Part shown: one piece after another, positions 53,973 to 63,115 of the stretch
Layout of the letters: every line of letters begins with the position of its first letter
How positions within the stretch are numbered: the stretch's first letter is position 1
Assembly (NCBI GenBank): GCA_965200645.1
Contig: CBDAUN010000002.1
Coordinates: 1 to 64,000, forward strand
DNA from: CBDAUN01 sp965200645
Lineage (GTDB): Bacteria > Pseudomonadota > Gammaproteobacteria > Arenicellales > JAJDZL01
DNA: 64,000 nucleotides
Direction of reading: 5' to 3'
Notes under the pieces: model-generated
What the model saw: the letters and a program-made list of their open reading frames with translations, nothing else
The model's database searches: none
Told to the model about the DNA's origin: nothing
Made by a program: the position numbers and the translations under genes

Positions 53973-56009
53973 ATGAAGAACGACCCCTTACTAAAGCCGT
54001 ACCGCATCAAACATCTGGAACTAAAGAATCGCATTATTAGCACCAGTCATGAACCTGCGTACTCGGAAGACTCCCTTCCTAAACTAAGGTATCAACTCTA
54101 TCACGAGGAAAAGGCAAAGGGTGGAATCGGACTAACCATGTTCGGTGGGTCAACATTGGTTTCACCAGATTCACCTCCTGCTTTTGGAAACCTCTATGCT
54201 GGTTCAGATGAAATTATCCCCTACTTTAAGCAACTGGCTGATCGAGTGCATCAACACGGTACTGCTGTAATGTGTCAAATTACCCATCTGGGTCGACGTA
54301 CGTCACCTTACGTCAATGATTGGCTACCAACCATTGCTGCCTCCTGTGTTCGAGAGCCCGCGCATCGCTCATTCCCGAAGGAAATGGAGATTGAAGACAT
54401 TGAACGGGTCGCCCAAGATTACGGACGTGCTGCCAGACGATGTATTGATGGCCAACTGGATGGTTTAGAAATTGAACTGTACGGACACTTGTTGGATGGA
54501 TTTTGGTCACCGCTTACTAATCGTAGAACAGATGAGTTCGGCGGGTCACTGGAAAATCGACTGCGATTTACGAAAAAGGTTGTCGAGGAAATCCGTAATC
54601 AAGTCGGAGCGGACTTTATTGTTGGAATACGTATGGTTTTCGACGAAGACTTAGAGGGTGGCTTGCAATTTGATGAAGGCTTGAAAATTTCCGAAATACT
54701 GACAGATACGGGTCATATCGACTTCATTAACGTGATTAAGGGGCATGTCACTACAGATGAAGGTCTGTCTCACATGATTCCAAACATGGGCACTCCCTTA
54801 GCACCTCACCTGGAATTTACCTCAGCAATACGATCGCAGACACATCTACCGGTTATGCACGCAACTCGTATAGCAGATGTAGCCACTGCACGCCATGCAG
54901 TAGCAAGTGGAAGTGTTGACTTAGTAGGGATGGTCCGTGCACATATCGCTGATCCGCATATAGTCAATAAAATTGCTACCGGGCAAGAAGAACAAATTAG
55001 ACCTTGTGTTGGTGCAGGCTACTGTATTGACAGAATCTATCTTGAAGCTGAAACACTGTGTATACATAATCCTGCCACGGGTCGCGAAGAAACAATCCCA
55101 CACGTCATTAAACCAGTCGATGTTCCACGTACAGTGGTAATTGTCGGTGCGGGACCAGCCGGCCTTGAAGCTGCTCGCGTGTGTGCTGAACGTGGACACA
55201 ATGTTGTCGTTTTTGAAGCTTCCGACCGTCCCGGCGGTCAATTAACAATTGCTAGCAGAGTTGAACGACGGCGAGAACTGTTGGGAATCGTTGATTGGCG
55301 TTATGGTCAGCTGCAACGACTGGCAGTTGAGCTTAGGTTTAATACCTTCGCTGAAAAAGATGATGTGCTGCAGGAGAACCCAGATGTAGTCATTATTGCC
55401 ACTGGAGGTTACCCCAACATGTCGTTCCTGAATTCTGGAAGTGAACTAGCAGTATCCACTTGGGATGCCTTAACAGGCGCAGCAAAGTTGGCACAGAATA
55501 TTTTAGTTTACGACGACATAGGCCAGCATCAAGCCGTCTCCTGTGCAGAATTTTTAGTAAATAAAGGAATATCAGTGGAAATCATTACGCCGGACCGCAT
55601 GATTGCACAGGAAGTAGGTGGATCAAATTATCCGACTTACCTTAAAACGTTCTACGAAAACGCTGTCAAAATGACGCTGACCCAGCGCTTGCGAAGCTTA
55701 AATCGAGTTAATGGGAAAATTGAAGCAGAATTGTTTAACGAATTCGACAAGTCAATCACTCGTCGACAATATGAACAAGTCATTGTTGAACACGGCACTT
55801 TACCCAATGACGAGTTATATTTTGATCTTAAGTACGATTCATCTAATCACGGAATAACAAATATTGACGCCTTAATTTCTGGGAAAGTACAGGACGAAGT
55901 TCGCAATCCCGATGGTGGCTACAAGTTGTTTCGCGTCGGCGATGCCGTTTCAAGCCGTAATATCCATGCGGCAATCTACGATTCACTTAGACTTTGCAAA
56001 GATTTGTAA
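53973..56009 (+). CDS. N-methylproline-demethylase-like FMN/FAD/Fe-S oxidoreductase
   Basis: 678 residues, two domains. The first is an Old-Yellow-Enzyme-like FMN barrel: HEKAKGGIGLTMFGGS-like segment, CQITHLGRR, HLLDGFWSPLTNRRTDEFGGSLENR, and LVGMVRAHIADPHIV. A cluster motif follows near residue 348 (RPCVGAGYCIDRIY ... LCIHNP), and then an FAD/NAD(P) domain with VVIVGAGPAGLEAARV. The family covers dienoyl-CoA reductase, trimethylamine dehydrogenase and stachydrine/N-methylproline demethylases; the GAGYC form points to the last. Compared with CIACNQAC, it lacks the second Cys. Followed 80 bases later by an amino-acid dehydrogenase. Confidence 0.8.
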   Translation: MKNDPLLKPYRIKHLELKNRIISTSHEPAYSEDSLPKLRYQLYHEEKAKGGIGLTMFGGSTLVSPDSPPAFGNLYAGSDEIIPYFKQLADRVHQHGTAVMCQITHLGRRTSPYVNDWLPTIAASCVREPAHRSFPKEMEIEDIERVAQDYGRAARRCIDGQLDGLEIELYGHLLDGFWSPLTNRRTDEFGGSLENRLRFTKKVVEEIRNQVGADFIVGIRMVFDEDLEGGLQFDEGLKISEILTDTGHIDFINVIKGHVTTDEGLSHMIPNMGTPLAPHLEFTSAIRSQTHLPVMHATRIADVATARHAVASGSVDLVGMVRAHIADPHIVNKIATGQEEQIRPCVGAGYCIDRIYLEAETLCIHNPATGREETIPHVIKPVDVPRTVVIVGAGPAGLEAARVCAERGHNVVVFEASDRPGGQLTIASRVERRRELLGIVDWRYGQLQRLAVELRFNTFAEKDDVLQENPDVVIIATGGYPNMSFLNSGSELAVSTWDALTGAAKLAQNILVYDDIGQHQAVSCAEFLVNKGISVEIITPDRMIAQEVGGSNYPTYLKTFYENAVKMTLTQRLRSLNRVNGKIEAELFNEFDKSITRRQYEQVIVEHGTLPNDELYFDLKYDSSNHGITNIDALISGKVQDEVRNPDGGYKLFRVGDAVSSRNIHAAIYDSLRLCKDL

Positions 56010-56089
56010 CGCTATTGTAATTGTGAACTTTGGTTCGAGTGCCCTCCCACTGAGTTGAACGCCATACTCTCTCAGTAGAAGAAGTTTAG

Positions 56090-57232
56090 ATGAGCGAACC
56101 AACGGTAGATGCAGCGGTAATTGGTGGTGGAATTGCCGGAGTTTCTGTTGCCGCCTTTCTTGCTCAGAAAGGCGTTACAGTGAATCTGTTCGAGATGGAG
56201 TCTACCCTCGCCTATCACACGACTGGGCGTAGTGCTGCTTTGTTCACACCAAACTACGGTCCCGACTCAATTCGAGCATTCGCTAAAGTAGCTGTGAACT
56301 TTTTGCATTCCCCACCTGCTGAAGTCGATACTCCGCTGTTAAGTGAACAGGGATTGCTAACAGCAGTCACGGAATCCTATCTGAACCAAGTTGAACAGCC
56401 GGAAGGAACAGAGTGGATTGATGAAAGTGAGTGTTTGGAAATTGTTCCAATTCTTCGGCAGCACACCTATGTCGGAGGGGTCTATGAGGCTGCCGTCGCA
56501 GGAATTGATGTTCATGGATTGCATAATTTGTATGTCAAGATGTATACCAATGCGGGAGGCACAATATTTAGGAATTCTGAAATATCGGAAATTCAACGGG
56601 TGAACGGGGTTTGGGAGATTCACTCTAAATGTAACAACTTCAGAGCTAAGTCGATAGTCAACGCTGCCGGCGCTTGGGGAGATTTGGTAGCACAGATGGC
56701 AGGCATAGAACCTGTCGGACTCATCCCAAAAAGACGGACAGCAGTACTGATTAACAATAACCAATTGGGCAATCACGATAGTAAAGGCTGGCCATTGGTG
56801 GCGATTGACCGAGACTATGTCTACTTTCAGCCATTTGGAAGTGGTCGGGTGATGCTGTCACCTGCCGACGAAACTCCCAGCCCACCTGGTGACGCACAAC
56901 CCGAAGAACTGGACGTTGCCATTGGTATTGCAAGATTTGAAGAAATGACAACTGCCGAAGTTAAGAGAATTGAACATAGTTGGGCCGGTCTTCGAACTTT
57001 TGCACCGGATGGTCATCCGGTAGTCGGATGGGACTTAGAGGTGGAAGATTTTTTCTGGGTAGTTGGACAGGGAGGCTATGGCATATTTACATCTCCGGGT
57101 ATTGGTCGCTACGCCAGCGAGTTGTTTTGTGGAAATCAAATATCGGCAGAATTTGTAGAAACAGGGTTTGATTTTTCTGTTGTTAATCCCAAACGTTTTC
57201 AAATGCCTTTAACTCAACAAACTCCTCGGTAA
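56090..57232 (+). CDS. D-arginine dehydrogenase-like FAD oxidoreductase
   Basis: 380 residues, DAO family. AAVIGGGIAGVSVAAFLAQ at residue 8, YHTTGRSAALFTPNYG (very like DauA of Pseudomonas), and the C-terminal substrate/FAD region SWAGLRTFAPDGHPVVGWD and GQGGYGIFTSPG. It oxidises a D-amino acid or secondary amine to an imino acid. It is probably co-transcribed with the N-methylproline demethylase-like gene, so proline-betaine or another cyclic amino acid may be the true substrate (inference). Confidence 0.82.
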   Translation: MSEPTVDAAVIGGGIAGVSVAAFLAQKGVTVNLFEMESTLAYHTTGRSAALFTPNYGPDSIRAFAKVAVNFLHSPPAEVDTPLLSEQGLLTAVTESYLNQVEQPEGTEWIDESECLEIVPILRQHTYVGGVYEAAVAGIDVHGLHNLYVKMYTNAGGTIFRNSEISEIQRVNGVWEIHSKCNNFRAKSIVNAAGAWGDLVAQMAGIEPVGLIPKRRTAVLINNNQLGNHDSKGWPLVAIDRDYVYFQPFGSGRVMLSPADETPSPPGDAQPEELDVAIGIARFEEMTTAEVKRIEHSWAGLRTFAPDGHPVVGWDLEVEDFFWVVGQGGYGIFTSPGIGRYASELFCGNQISAEFVETGFDFSVVNPKRFQMPLTQQTPR

Positions 57233-57483
57233 TTGGCCATACCCACTACCATTTTTGTTCCTGATAAGTGTGAAGAGTCTTAGAAATTACACAAAATCAA
57301 TATACATAATCAACGATTGATATTCGCCTTGCATTGATGTTACGAGGATAAATTTGGAAATATAAATCCACTGAAGCGGGTGACTACTAGATTTGAATTG
57401 GTGTACTCGACTCTGTCTAAAAAATGAACTTGGAAGTGGTTCAGAGGATGCTGATAACGTGATTGCTTGACATAGATTTTCTA

Positions 57484-57864
57484 ACAAACAGCGAATTCAT
57501 CTCAAAATAAGTCTAATTTTGTTGCGTATATGCAACAAATATTTTGTATTAGATTCTTCTTCATTCTGGACAATTTTGCATAGTTTCGGGTGTCAAAAAG
57601 TGTCCAAGAATTCAATCCTCTTGGTCAAGTAAGTCACTTTAAGTGTGGTGTGAAACAATGTTAGTTTTCGAGACAAATTATCGTAAATATCGATGCAATA
57701 TTTAGATCATTTTATGCCTATATTTTGAGTTGATGAGGGGAGTTCAGCTTACAGAAAATTATTCAGCATTCGAAACATTAAAATATATAAGTAATTGTAT
57801 ATAAAAGATATTCTGTCATTATGATGCGCATAACCTGAACGGAAAGGAGGGTAATTTAAGCATA
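57484..57864 (+). repeat. Conserved porin leader, copy D
   Basis: About 380 bases, with the palindrome TTGTTGC-GTATAT-GCAACAA at 57519-57538 and GGAAAGGAGGG before the 18-bp site at 57865-57882. The similarity to the leader at 62654-63033 extends 35 bases outward beyond the palindrome (AACAGCGAATTCATC), which is not the case in A and C. Confidence 0.75.
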
Positions 57865-57886
57865 ACTGACTGTACCGTCAGTTGTA

Positions 57887-59152
57887 TTGGCTGAGGCGAC
57901 CTGGTATGGCTCCTTTAGAGGCATCGTGCAAAGTCAGGGTGGTGAAACCTCGATGAAGAGCAACGGCTCACGCTGGGGCGTTAAGGGCTCCAACGAAATC
58001 TCCGAAGGGCTTTCTGGCATATATCGCTATGAGGAAAATTTAGACCTAAGCTCAGCCACACTCAAGGCTGACAACCGGCTTTCTTACGTAGGTCTTTCGG
58101 GCGGATTCGGAAGCATTACGCTGGGGCGTGTGTTCAGTGCCTCGTATAATCACGTCGGCGTGCTGACGGACTACGGTGTTGCGAGCACCAATGCAGCCTC
58201 GACGGTGCGAACGAGTAACACGGTATCGTATTCAGCATCGACTGGACCGGTGAGCTTTCAGGTTGACGCCAAGATGAAGTCTGGTAATACCAGAAGTGTT
58301 GACGCAGCGGAGTTGGGGTTGTCCTTTGACACCGGTGCGGCAACTGTCGGTTTGGCCTTTAGGGATGAGAACACCAAAGGTGACAAGACCAAACAGTCGG
58401 CCATTGGATTTTCTATTCCTGTTGGCGGACTGACCCTGTACAGTTCTTGGACTGAATCGAAAGTCACCACCTTTGCTACACCGGACCGGGAAGAAGAAAC
58501 CCGTAAGACAAATCCTGAGGTCAAAGCTCAGCCAGCCAAACCTGCGGTATGCAAAATTGAAAGGTATGAAAATGCAGCATTTCCTATGGTGACGGAGACT
58601 GACGCGGATGGAGAGGAAATGACTATGCCGGATACAACAGCGGAACCAATACAAAATCCGAACACTAGAGTACCTTATAAAATTGTGTCAACGGAATATC
58701 GATTAGCAAAATTACAAGATTGGGATATCGATACTGCCACAGGTAAAGTCACTGAAGCGATGTCGTATAAATGTGCAGAGTCTAGTGTAGCGAATGGTAT
58801 AAATGGCGTTGTCGTGCGAACATTTATGTCGGGTTCACTTGCAGTCCAAGCGATGCCTGAAAGTGTCGACGTTGTGTTTAAGACAGTTAAGGGTGATGCG
58901 GAAAAAACGATGAAATACAGGCACATGCACGCTGGTGTGTCCGGACCCTTGGGTGACACCGGGATGTCGTTTGCGGTCAACGTCGCTAATCATCCGGACA
59001 GCAAAGACGGCAACGGGGAAAATCCTTGGAACTTCAACGTCTCCAAGAGCCTTGGTGGCGGAGCGAGTTTAGCGTTTGAATATATCAACAACGATAGCGA
59101 TTTAGAGGGCGAAGAAAACCAAGCTCTCGTTCAATTAAAAGTGGACTTCTAG
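57887..59152 (+). CDS. Porin cassette D (silent: no start or signal peptide)
   Basis: 421 codons, the longest copy. Begins AEATWYGSFRGIVQSQGG after an upstream LTVPSVV and a stop. The N-terminal part differs more than in other copies (LDLSSATLKADNR). A loop of about 130 residues (roughly 205-335) with several Cys is related to cassette B (KVTTFATPDRE, CKIERYENAAFPMV). The C-terminal end is FEYINNDSDLEGEEN... and QLKVDF. Same unexpressed layout as A-C. Confidence 0.75.
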   Translation: MAEATWYGSFRGIVQSQGGETSMKSNGSRWGVKGSNEISEGLSGIYRYEENLDLSSATLKADNRLSYVGLSGGFGSITLGRVFSASYNHVGVLTDYGVASTNAASTVRTSNTVSYSASTGPVSFQVDAKMKSGNTRSVDAAELGLSFDTGAATVGLAFRDENTKGDKTKQSAIGFSIPVGGLTLYSSWTESKVTTFATPDREEETRKTNPEVKAQPAKPAVCKIERYENAAFPMVTETDADGEEMTMPDTTAEPIQNPNTRVPYKIVSTEYRLAKLQDWDIDTATGKVTEAMSYKCAESSVANGINGVVVRTFMSGSLAVQAMPESVDVVFKTVKGDAEKTMKYRHMHAGVSGPLGDTGMSFAVNVANHPDSKDGNGENPWNFNVSKSLGGGASLAFEYINNDSDLEGEENQALVQLKVDF

Positions 59153-59176
59153 CATATAAACGCTAAAATTAAATTA

Positions 59177-59210
59177 AAAGCGGCGCCTCGATGGAAGTGC
59201 CGCTTTTTTT
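59177..59210 (+). terminator. Hairpin terminator of cassette D
   Basis: AAAAGCGGC and GCCGCTTTT pair around a 14-base loop and end in seven T. The stem sequence differs from the A, E, B and C type (GCGGC instead of GCGACG). Confidence 0.8.
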
Positions 59211-59351
59211 GTATGCCGCAGAATTGACACGATGGACTCAATTCGGTTCTAAACGCGAAGTTCCCGATTGGTCAATCTTGACAGTGACTTCAGGACTTGG
59301 TTACAAGTCGATCTTCAATCAGACCAGAAGAGATTCCCGTTTGGTATCATC

Positions 59352-61343
59352 TTGACTTCCGACATTTTCGCTTGTAAGTCATTGATATTAAAGGACCACG
59401 GTTCGAAATGGGGCACTACATCGGAATTTCCGATGTCAGACAGAAAAAAGAAAGAAAGAAGACTTAACGACTTGGGGGCGACGCGCGTCCTTTGGGCAGG
59501 GCAAAAGGGACAGTGTTCCAGTTTAACCCTAAACACCGATAAATGCGTTTCGCCTCTGTCGTCGCCCGACTCGGCATGACATACTGGTCCGAGGTGCCCG
59601 GACGCCATAAGATACTCATCTGCAGCGCATTGAGTTCTCGACGCACCACTTCAGGACTCATGGGGTAACCGAGTTGACGCAGCCGATAACCTAAATGCTG
59701 AACACAGGCAAAGGCCAGATAACAGATCGCCAGATGCGCTCGGATTCGAGCCGGCTTAAAGTGAAAGATCGGTCGAATGCGTAGATCATGTTTATTGGTT
59801 CGAAAGCTGCGTTCAATGGTCCACAGTTGACGATAGCGATTCAGTAAGTCTTGGGCACTGAAGTGATCATTGCCCCAGGCTATGATGGCATGCAGACCAT
59901 CCCATTGGGCGGCCGCCGCTAACTTGTCTTCATTGATCACCACCTTGCCGTCAGGGAAGTCTAAAAAACGGGCCATGCCTTTATGACCGACACTGGCCGG
60001 GGTCTGACTTAAAGCTAACTTACGCTTAAGCTTGTCTAAAGCACGCATGCGTTGATGTTTATCCTTACGCGCGCGTTTGGATGAATAAGTGGCAATGATG
60101 CGTTCAGGGCCGTGTTTGATCTCCCGGTAACGCCACACTTGTTGACGATGGGGTTGCGGTTTCAGTCCATCCCAGGACTGATAAGCCTCATGATCCAGGA
60201 TTTGTTGTTTAATCACTGCCGAGGCTGACTTCATGCGATAACCGAGGATATACGCAATCTGACGGGCCTGCAGTGCGGCTTGATTGTCTGCACTGAGCAG
60301 TCCGGCATCGGCGACCACGGTCATGCGTCCACCCGGAAACCGAACCTGCCAGTCATCGACTAACTGAATTAATGTCTTACCTTCATAGAGATTCCCCGGG
60401 AACACCTCATAGCCTACCGGTAATCCTTCGTTAGTCACCATTAAAGCTAAGATGATCTGTACCCGATGCGCCTTGCCATCTTTACTGCGACCTTTCAAGC
60501 GTAATGCCTCGGGTCCTTCGTCCTCTTGGTCCTGTTCAAAGTACAACGTGGTACAGTCCATCAAGACCACGTGCATCCCTTCAGGATCAACCTTTTGGGT
60601 ATAACGACCAACTAAAGTCTGAATCTTGTCAATGACTCGGTCATCTATATAGTCCATAGTCTGATAGACTCGGTCTAAGGACAGTGTGACGCCGGCATCC
60701 CGGGACAGACCCATGACGGTCCCCCGTTTACTGCGTGGCTGGGCAATGCGGGCTAAGACTAATTCGCGTAAGATCTGATTGCTGCTTTGACGGCGGGCAC
60801 CTAAGACCCGGGTCAACCCCAGGGTCTCCCACAACTGACCATACGCTTGTCGAACACCCACCGTCAAACGTGCCTGTTCACGACATTCACCGACATCGAC
60901 ACCGAGTTTCTCAGCTTGTTTGGCCTGTCGGGCATGGGTCAGCAGTCGGGCATATTCTTTTACACTGAACAGTTCTTGCTGTGGCGAATGGGTCTGTTGT
61001 ATTTCAGCGAGAATGAGTTCGCCGAGTTGGCGTAAAGGTTCCAGTTCGGTTTTACTTTTGGCGATCCCCACATGGCGGACAATCTTTTGTCGGACCAGAT
61101 CACCGTGACGTACGGATTTAACGATTTGGACGCGATAGCGGTCTCGGTCGGGGTCGTATTTGGTGCGAATGAACAGATGAGGAATGAGAGGGAATCAAGA
61201 GATGAGTGTCAGGCACTAACAGATTTCAAACACTACACGGACGATTTTACAAAACTCACGTCATCGGGTTTTGTAACCCATTGATTTCAAAGACAGAAAA
61301 AATCCGTCGTTTCGAAGGCTCAAGGTAAAATGTCGGAACTTAA
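59352..61343 (-). mobile_element. IS1634-type element, full length (about 2 kb)
   Basis: Ends are TTGACTTCCGACATTTT and AAAATGTCGGAACTTAA. It lies between the converging 3' ends of porins D and F, the same layout as the copy between A and E; both copies are preceded by TCT before TTGACTTCC. Confidence 0.85.
59464..61071 (-). CDS. IS1634-type transposase
   Basis: 535 residues from a GTG at 61071; the frame is open to 61194 and the conserved LFIRTKYDPDRDRYRVQI lies upstream, so the N-terminus is probably longer. The catalytic Asp, Asp and Glu segments (MDCTTLYF, VVADAGLLS, IERSFRTNK) are intact. It is nearly the same as the copy at 27777, differing at a few silent and single positions, for example NDHFSAQ versus NDHLSAQ. 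Confidence 0.85.
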   Translation of the reverse strand: MGIAKSKTELEPLRQLGELILAEIQQTHSPQQELFSVKEYARLLTHARQAKQAEKLGVDVGECREQARLTVGVRQAYGQLWETLGLTRVLGARRQSSNQILRELVLARIAQPRSKRGTVMGLSRDAGVTLSLDRVYQTMDYIDDRVIDKIQTLVGRYTQKVDPEGMHVVLMDCTTLYFEQDQEDEGPEALRLKGRSKDGKAHRVQIILALMVTNEGLPVGYEVFPGNLYEGKTLIQLVDDWQVRFPGGRMTVVADAGLLSADNQAALQARQIAYILGYRMKSASAVIKQQILDHEAYQSWDGLKPQPHRQQVWRYREIKHGPERIIATYSSKRARKDKHQRMRALDKLKRKLALSQTPASVGHKGMARFLDFPDGKVVINEDKLAAAAQWDGLHAIIAWGNDHFSAQDLLNRYRQLWTIERSFRTNKHDLRIRPIFHFKPARIRAHLAICYLAFACVQHLGYRLRQLGYPMSPEVVRRELNALQMSILWRPGTSDQYVMPSRATTEAKRIYRCLGLNWNTVPFALPKGRASPPSR

Positions 61344-61362
61344 GTCTATTCTCACAAATCAA

Positions 61363-61396
61363 CAAAAAAAGCGGCGCACAAAACATGCGCCGCTTC
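61363..61396 (-). terminator. Hairpin terminator of porin remnant F
   Basis: GCGGCGCA and TGCGCCGC pair around AAAACA, with an A-run before that gives a T-run on the minus strand. The IS1634 right end lies 20 bases away. Confidence 0.7.
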
Positions 61397-61428
61397 AGAT
61401 AATTCGTAGAAGTGCTGGCAAGTTAGAA

Positions 61429-62653
61429 CTAAAAGTCGAACTTGTTCGTTGCACAAGATTTTGGTTGGCAATCTTCTTGCCGTCATCATCAACCGAATTA
61501 TCATTCATTGTCATCAGATTCGATCGTAATCCACTCGAATGCCAAACGTCGCTCCGCCACCAAGGCTCTTGGAGATTGGCGTTCCAAGGATTTTCCCCGA
61601 TTCCATTTTGTCTGTCCGGATGTTATGAACATTGACCGCAAACGACATACCGGTGTCACCCAAGGGTCCGGATACACCCGCGTGCACTGGATCGTTTTTT
61701 CGCCATACCTGGCTTCCGTCTCAATTTTCTGGAGGCACCTCCTTTCAGGTCCGGTTCTAAAGTTCGCAGGGCAATGCATCTATACCTGGTGCTTTTTATA
61801 GGCATTTCAGTACGACACCCGTCATACTATCAATTGTAATTCGCTCAATGTTCATCGATATGACGTTCCTTCGATTGCTTAGAGGTTCGTTAGCATCAGG
61901 ATTTTGTACTAAAGTTTTATCTTTGTACTTATAGTATTTTTCATGTCCGTCTCCGTCCACCATGGAAATGCCGATTTGCATACACTTTTTTGCACCGCAA
62001 CTGGTCCTTTGACTCAGTACCTCCCGGTCCGGTGTAGCAAAGGTGGTGACTTTCTTTTCATCCAAGAACTGTACAGGTTCAGTCCACCTACAGGAATGAA
62101 CATCCAATGGCTGACTTTTGGTCTTGTCCGGTGTTCTTATCCCTAAACGCCAACCGACATTTTGGCCGCACCGGTATCAAAGGACTCATCCCAACTGAGC
62201 CGTCCACACTTCTTGCTTCCAGACTTTCACATCATGTTTGCATCAATCTGAAAACTGACCGGCCCAGTGGAGGCCGAATACGAAAGCGCGTTACTGGTAC
62301 GACCGTCGAAGTGCTCGTGTTGGGGGCATTATGACATGCCTGTGTCTGTTAACGCCCACATGATTGTACGATGCACTCCAGATCCGCCCCATAGTAACCG
62401 TGCCGAATCCGCCTGAAAGGCCGACATAGGACAACCGGTTATTATCGCTAAGCGTGGTAGTGGCAAGATCCAAGACCTTCCTCATAGCGGTAGACGGCGG
62501 TCAACCCTTCGGAGACCTCGTTGGAGCCCTTCACGCCCCAGCGGGAGTAACCGTTACTCTTGTATTGAGGTCTCGCCGCCCTGACTGTGCACGATGCCTC
62601 TAAACGAGCCATACCAGGTCGCCTCTGCCAATACAACTGACGGTACAGTCAGT
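61429..62653 (-). pseudogene. Porin remnant F, frameshifted
   Basis: Pieces in several frames match cassette B: SRWGVKGSNEVSEGLTAVY, LSYVGLSGGFGTVTMGRI, KKVTTFATPDREV, ITIDSMTGVV, and near the end an AFEWITIESDDNE segment, then a KFDF-like C-terminus and stop at 61429. There are at least five indels. The 18-bp junction site (62636-62653) and the leader are intact. Confidence 0.8.
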
Positions 62654-63033
62654 TATGCTTAAATCGCCCTCCTTTCCGTTCAGGTTATGCGCATCATAAT
62701 GACAGAATATCTTTTATATACAATTACTTATATATTTTAATGTTTCGAATGCTGAATAATTTTCTGTAAGCTGAACTCCCCTCATCAACTCAAAATATAG
62801 GCATAAAATGATCTAAATATTGCATCGATATTTACGATAATTTGTCTCGAAAACTAACATTGTTTCACACCACACTTAAAGTGACTTACTTGACCAAGAG
62901 GATTGAATTCTTGGACACTTTTTGACACCCGAAACTATGCAAAATTGTCCAGAATGAAGAAGAATCTAATACAAAATATTTGTTGCACATCCGCAACAAA
63001 ATTAAACTTATTTTGAGATGAATTCGCTGTTTG
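62654..63033 (-). repeat. Conserved porin leader, copy F
   Basis: Inverted relative to leader D and closest to it in sequence. The palindrome is TTGTTGC-ACATCC-GCAACAA at 62980-62999. It keeps the AGGAGG-like sequence before the junction although the coding region behind it is decayed. Confidence 0.75.
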
Positions 63034-63115
63034 TCAGGATTATCACAGGATAACTTGAGTGGCAAAAGGTGGCTGAATGTAAAATATGTCCAGAACTTTT
63101 TCAAAGGTTTACTAA

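Noticed and set aside
57842..57890. Expression of silent porins from the AGGAGG in their leader
   Set aside because: After AGGAGG the first near-cognate codon (ATA) is out of frame, and a TAA stands directly before LTVPSVV. The next in-frame TTG is 35-40 bases away and would give no signal peptide, so translation from this site would not yield an exported porin.
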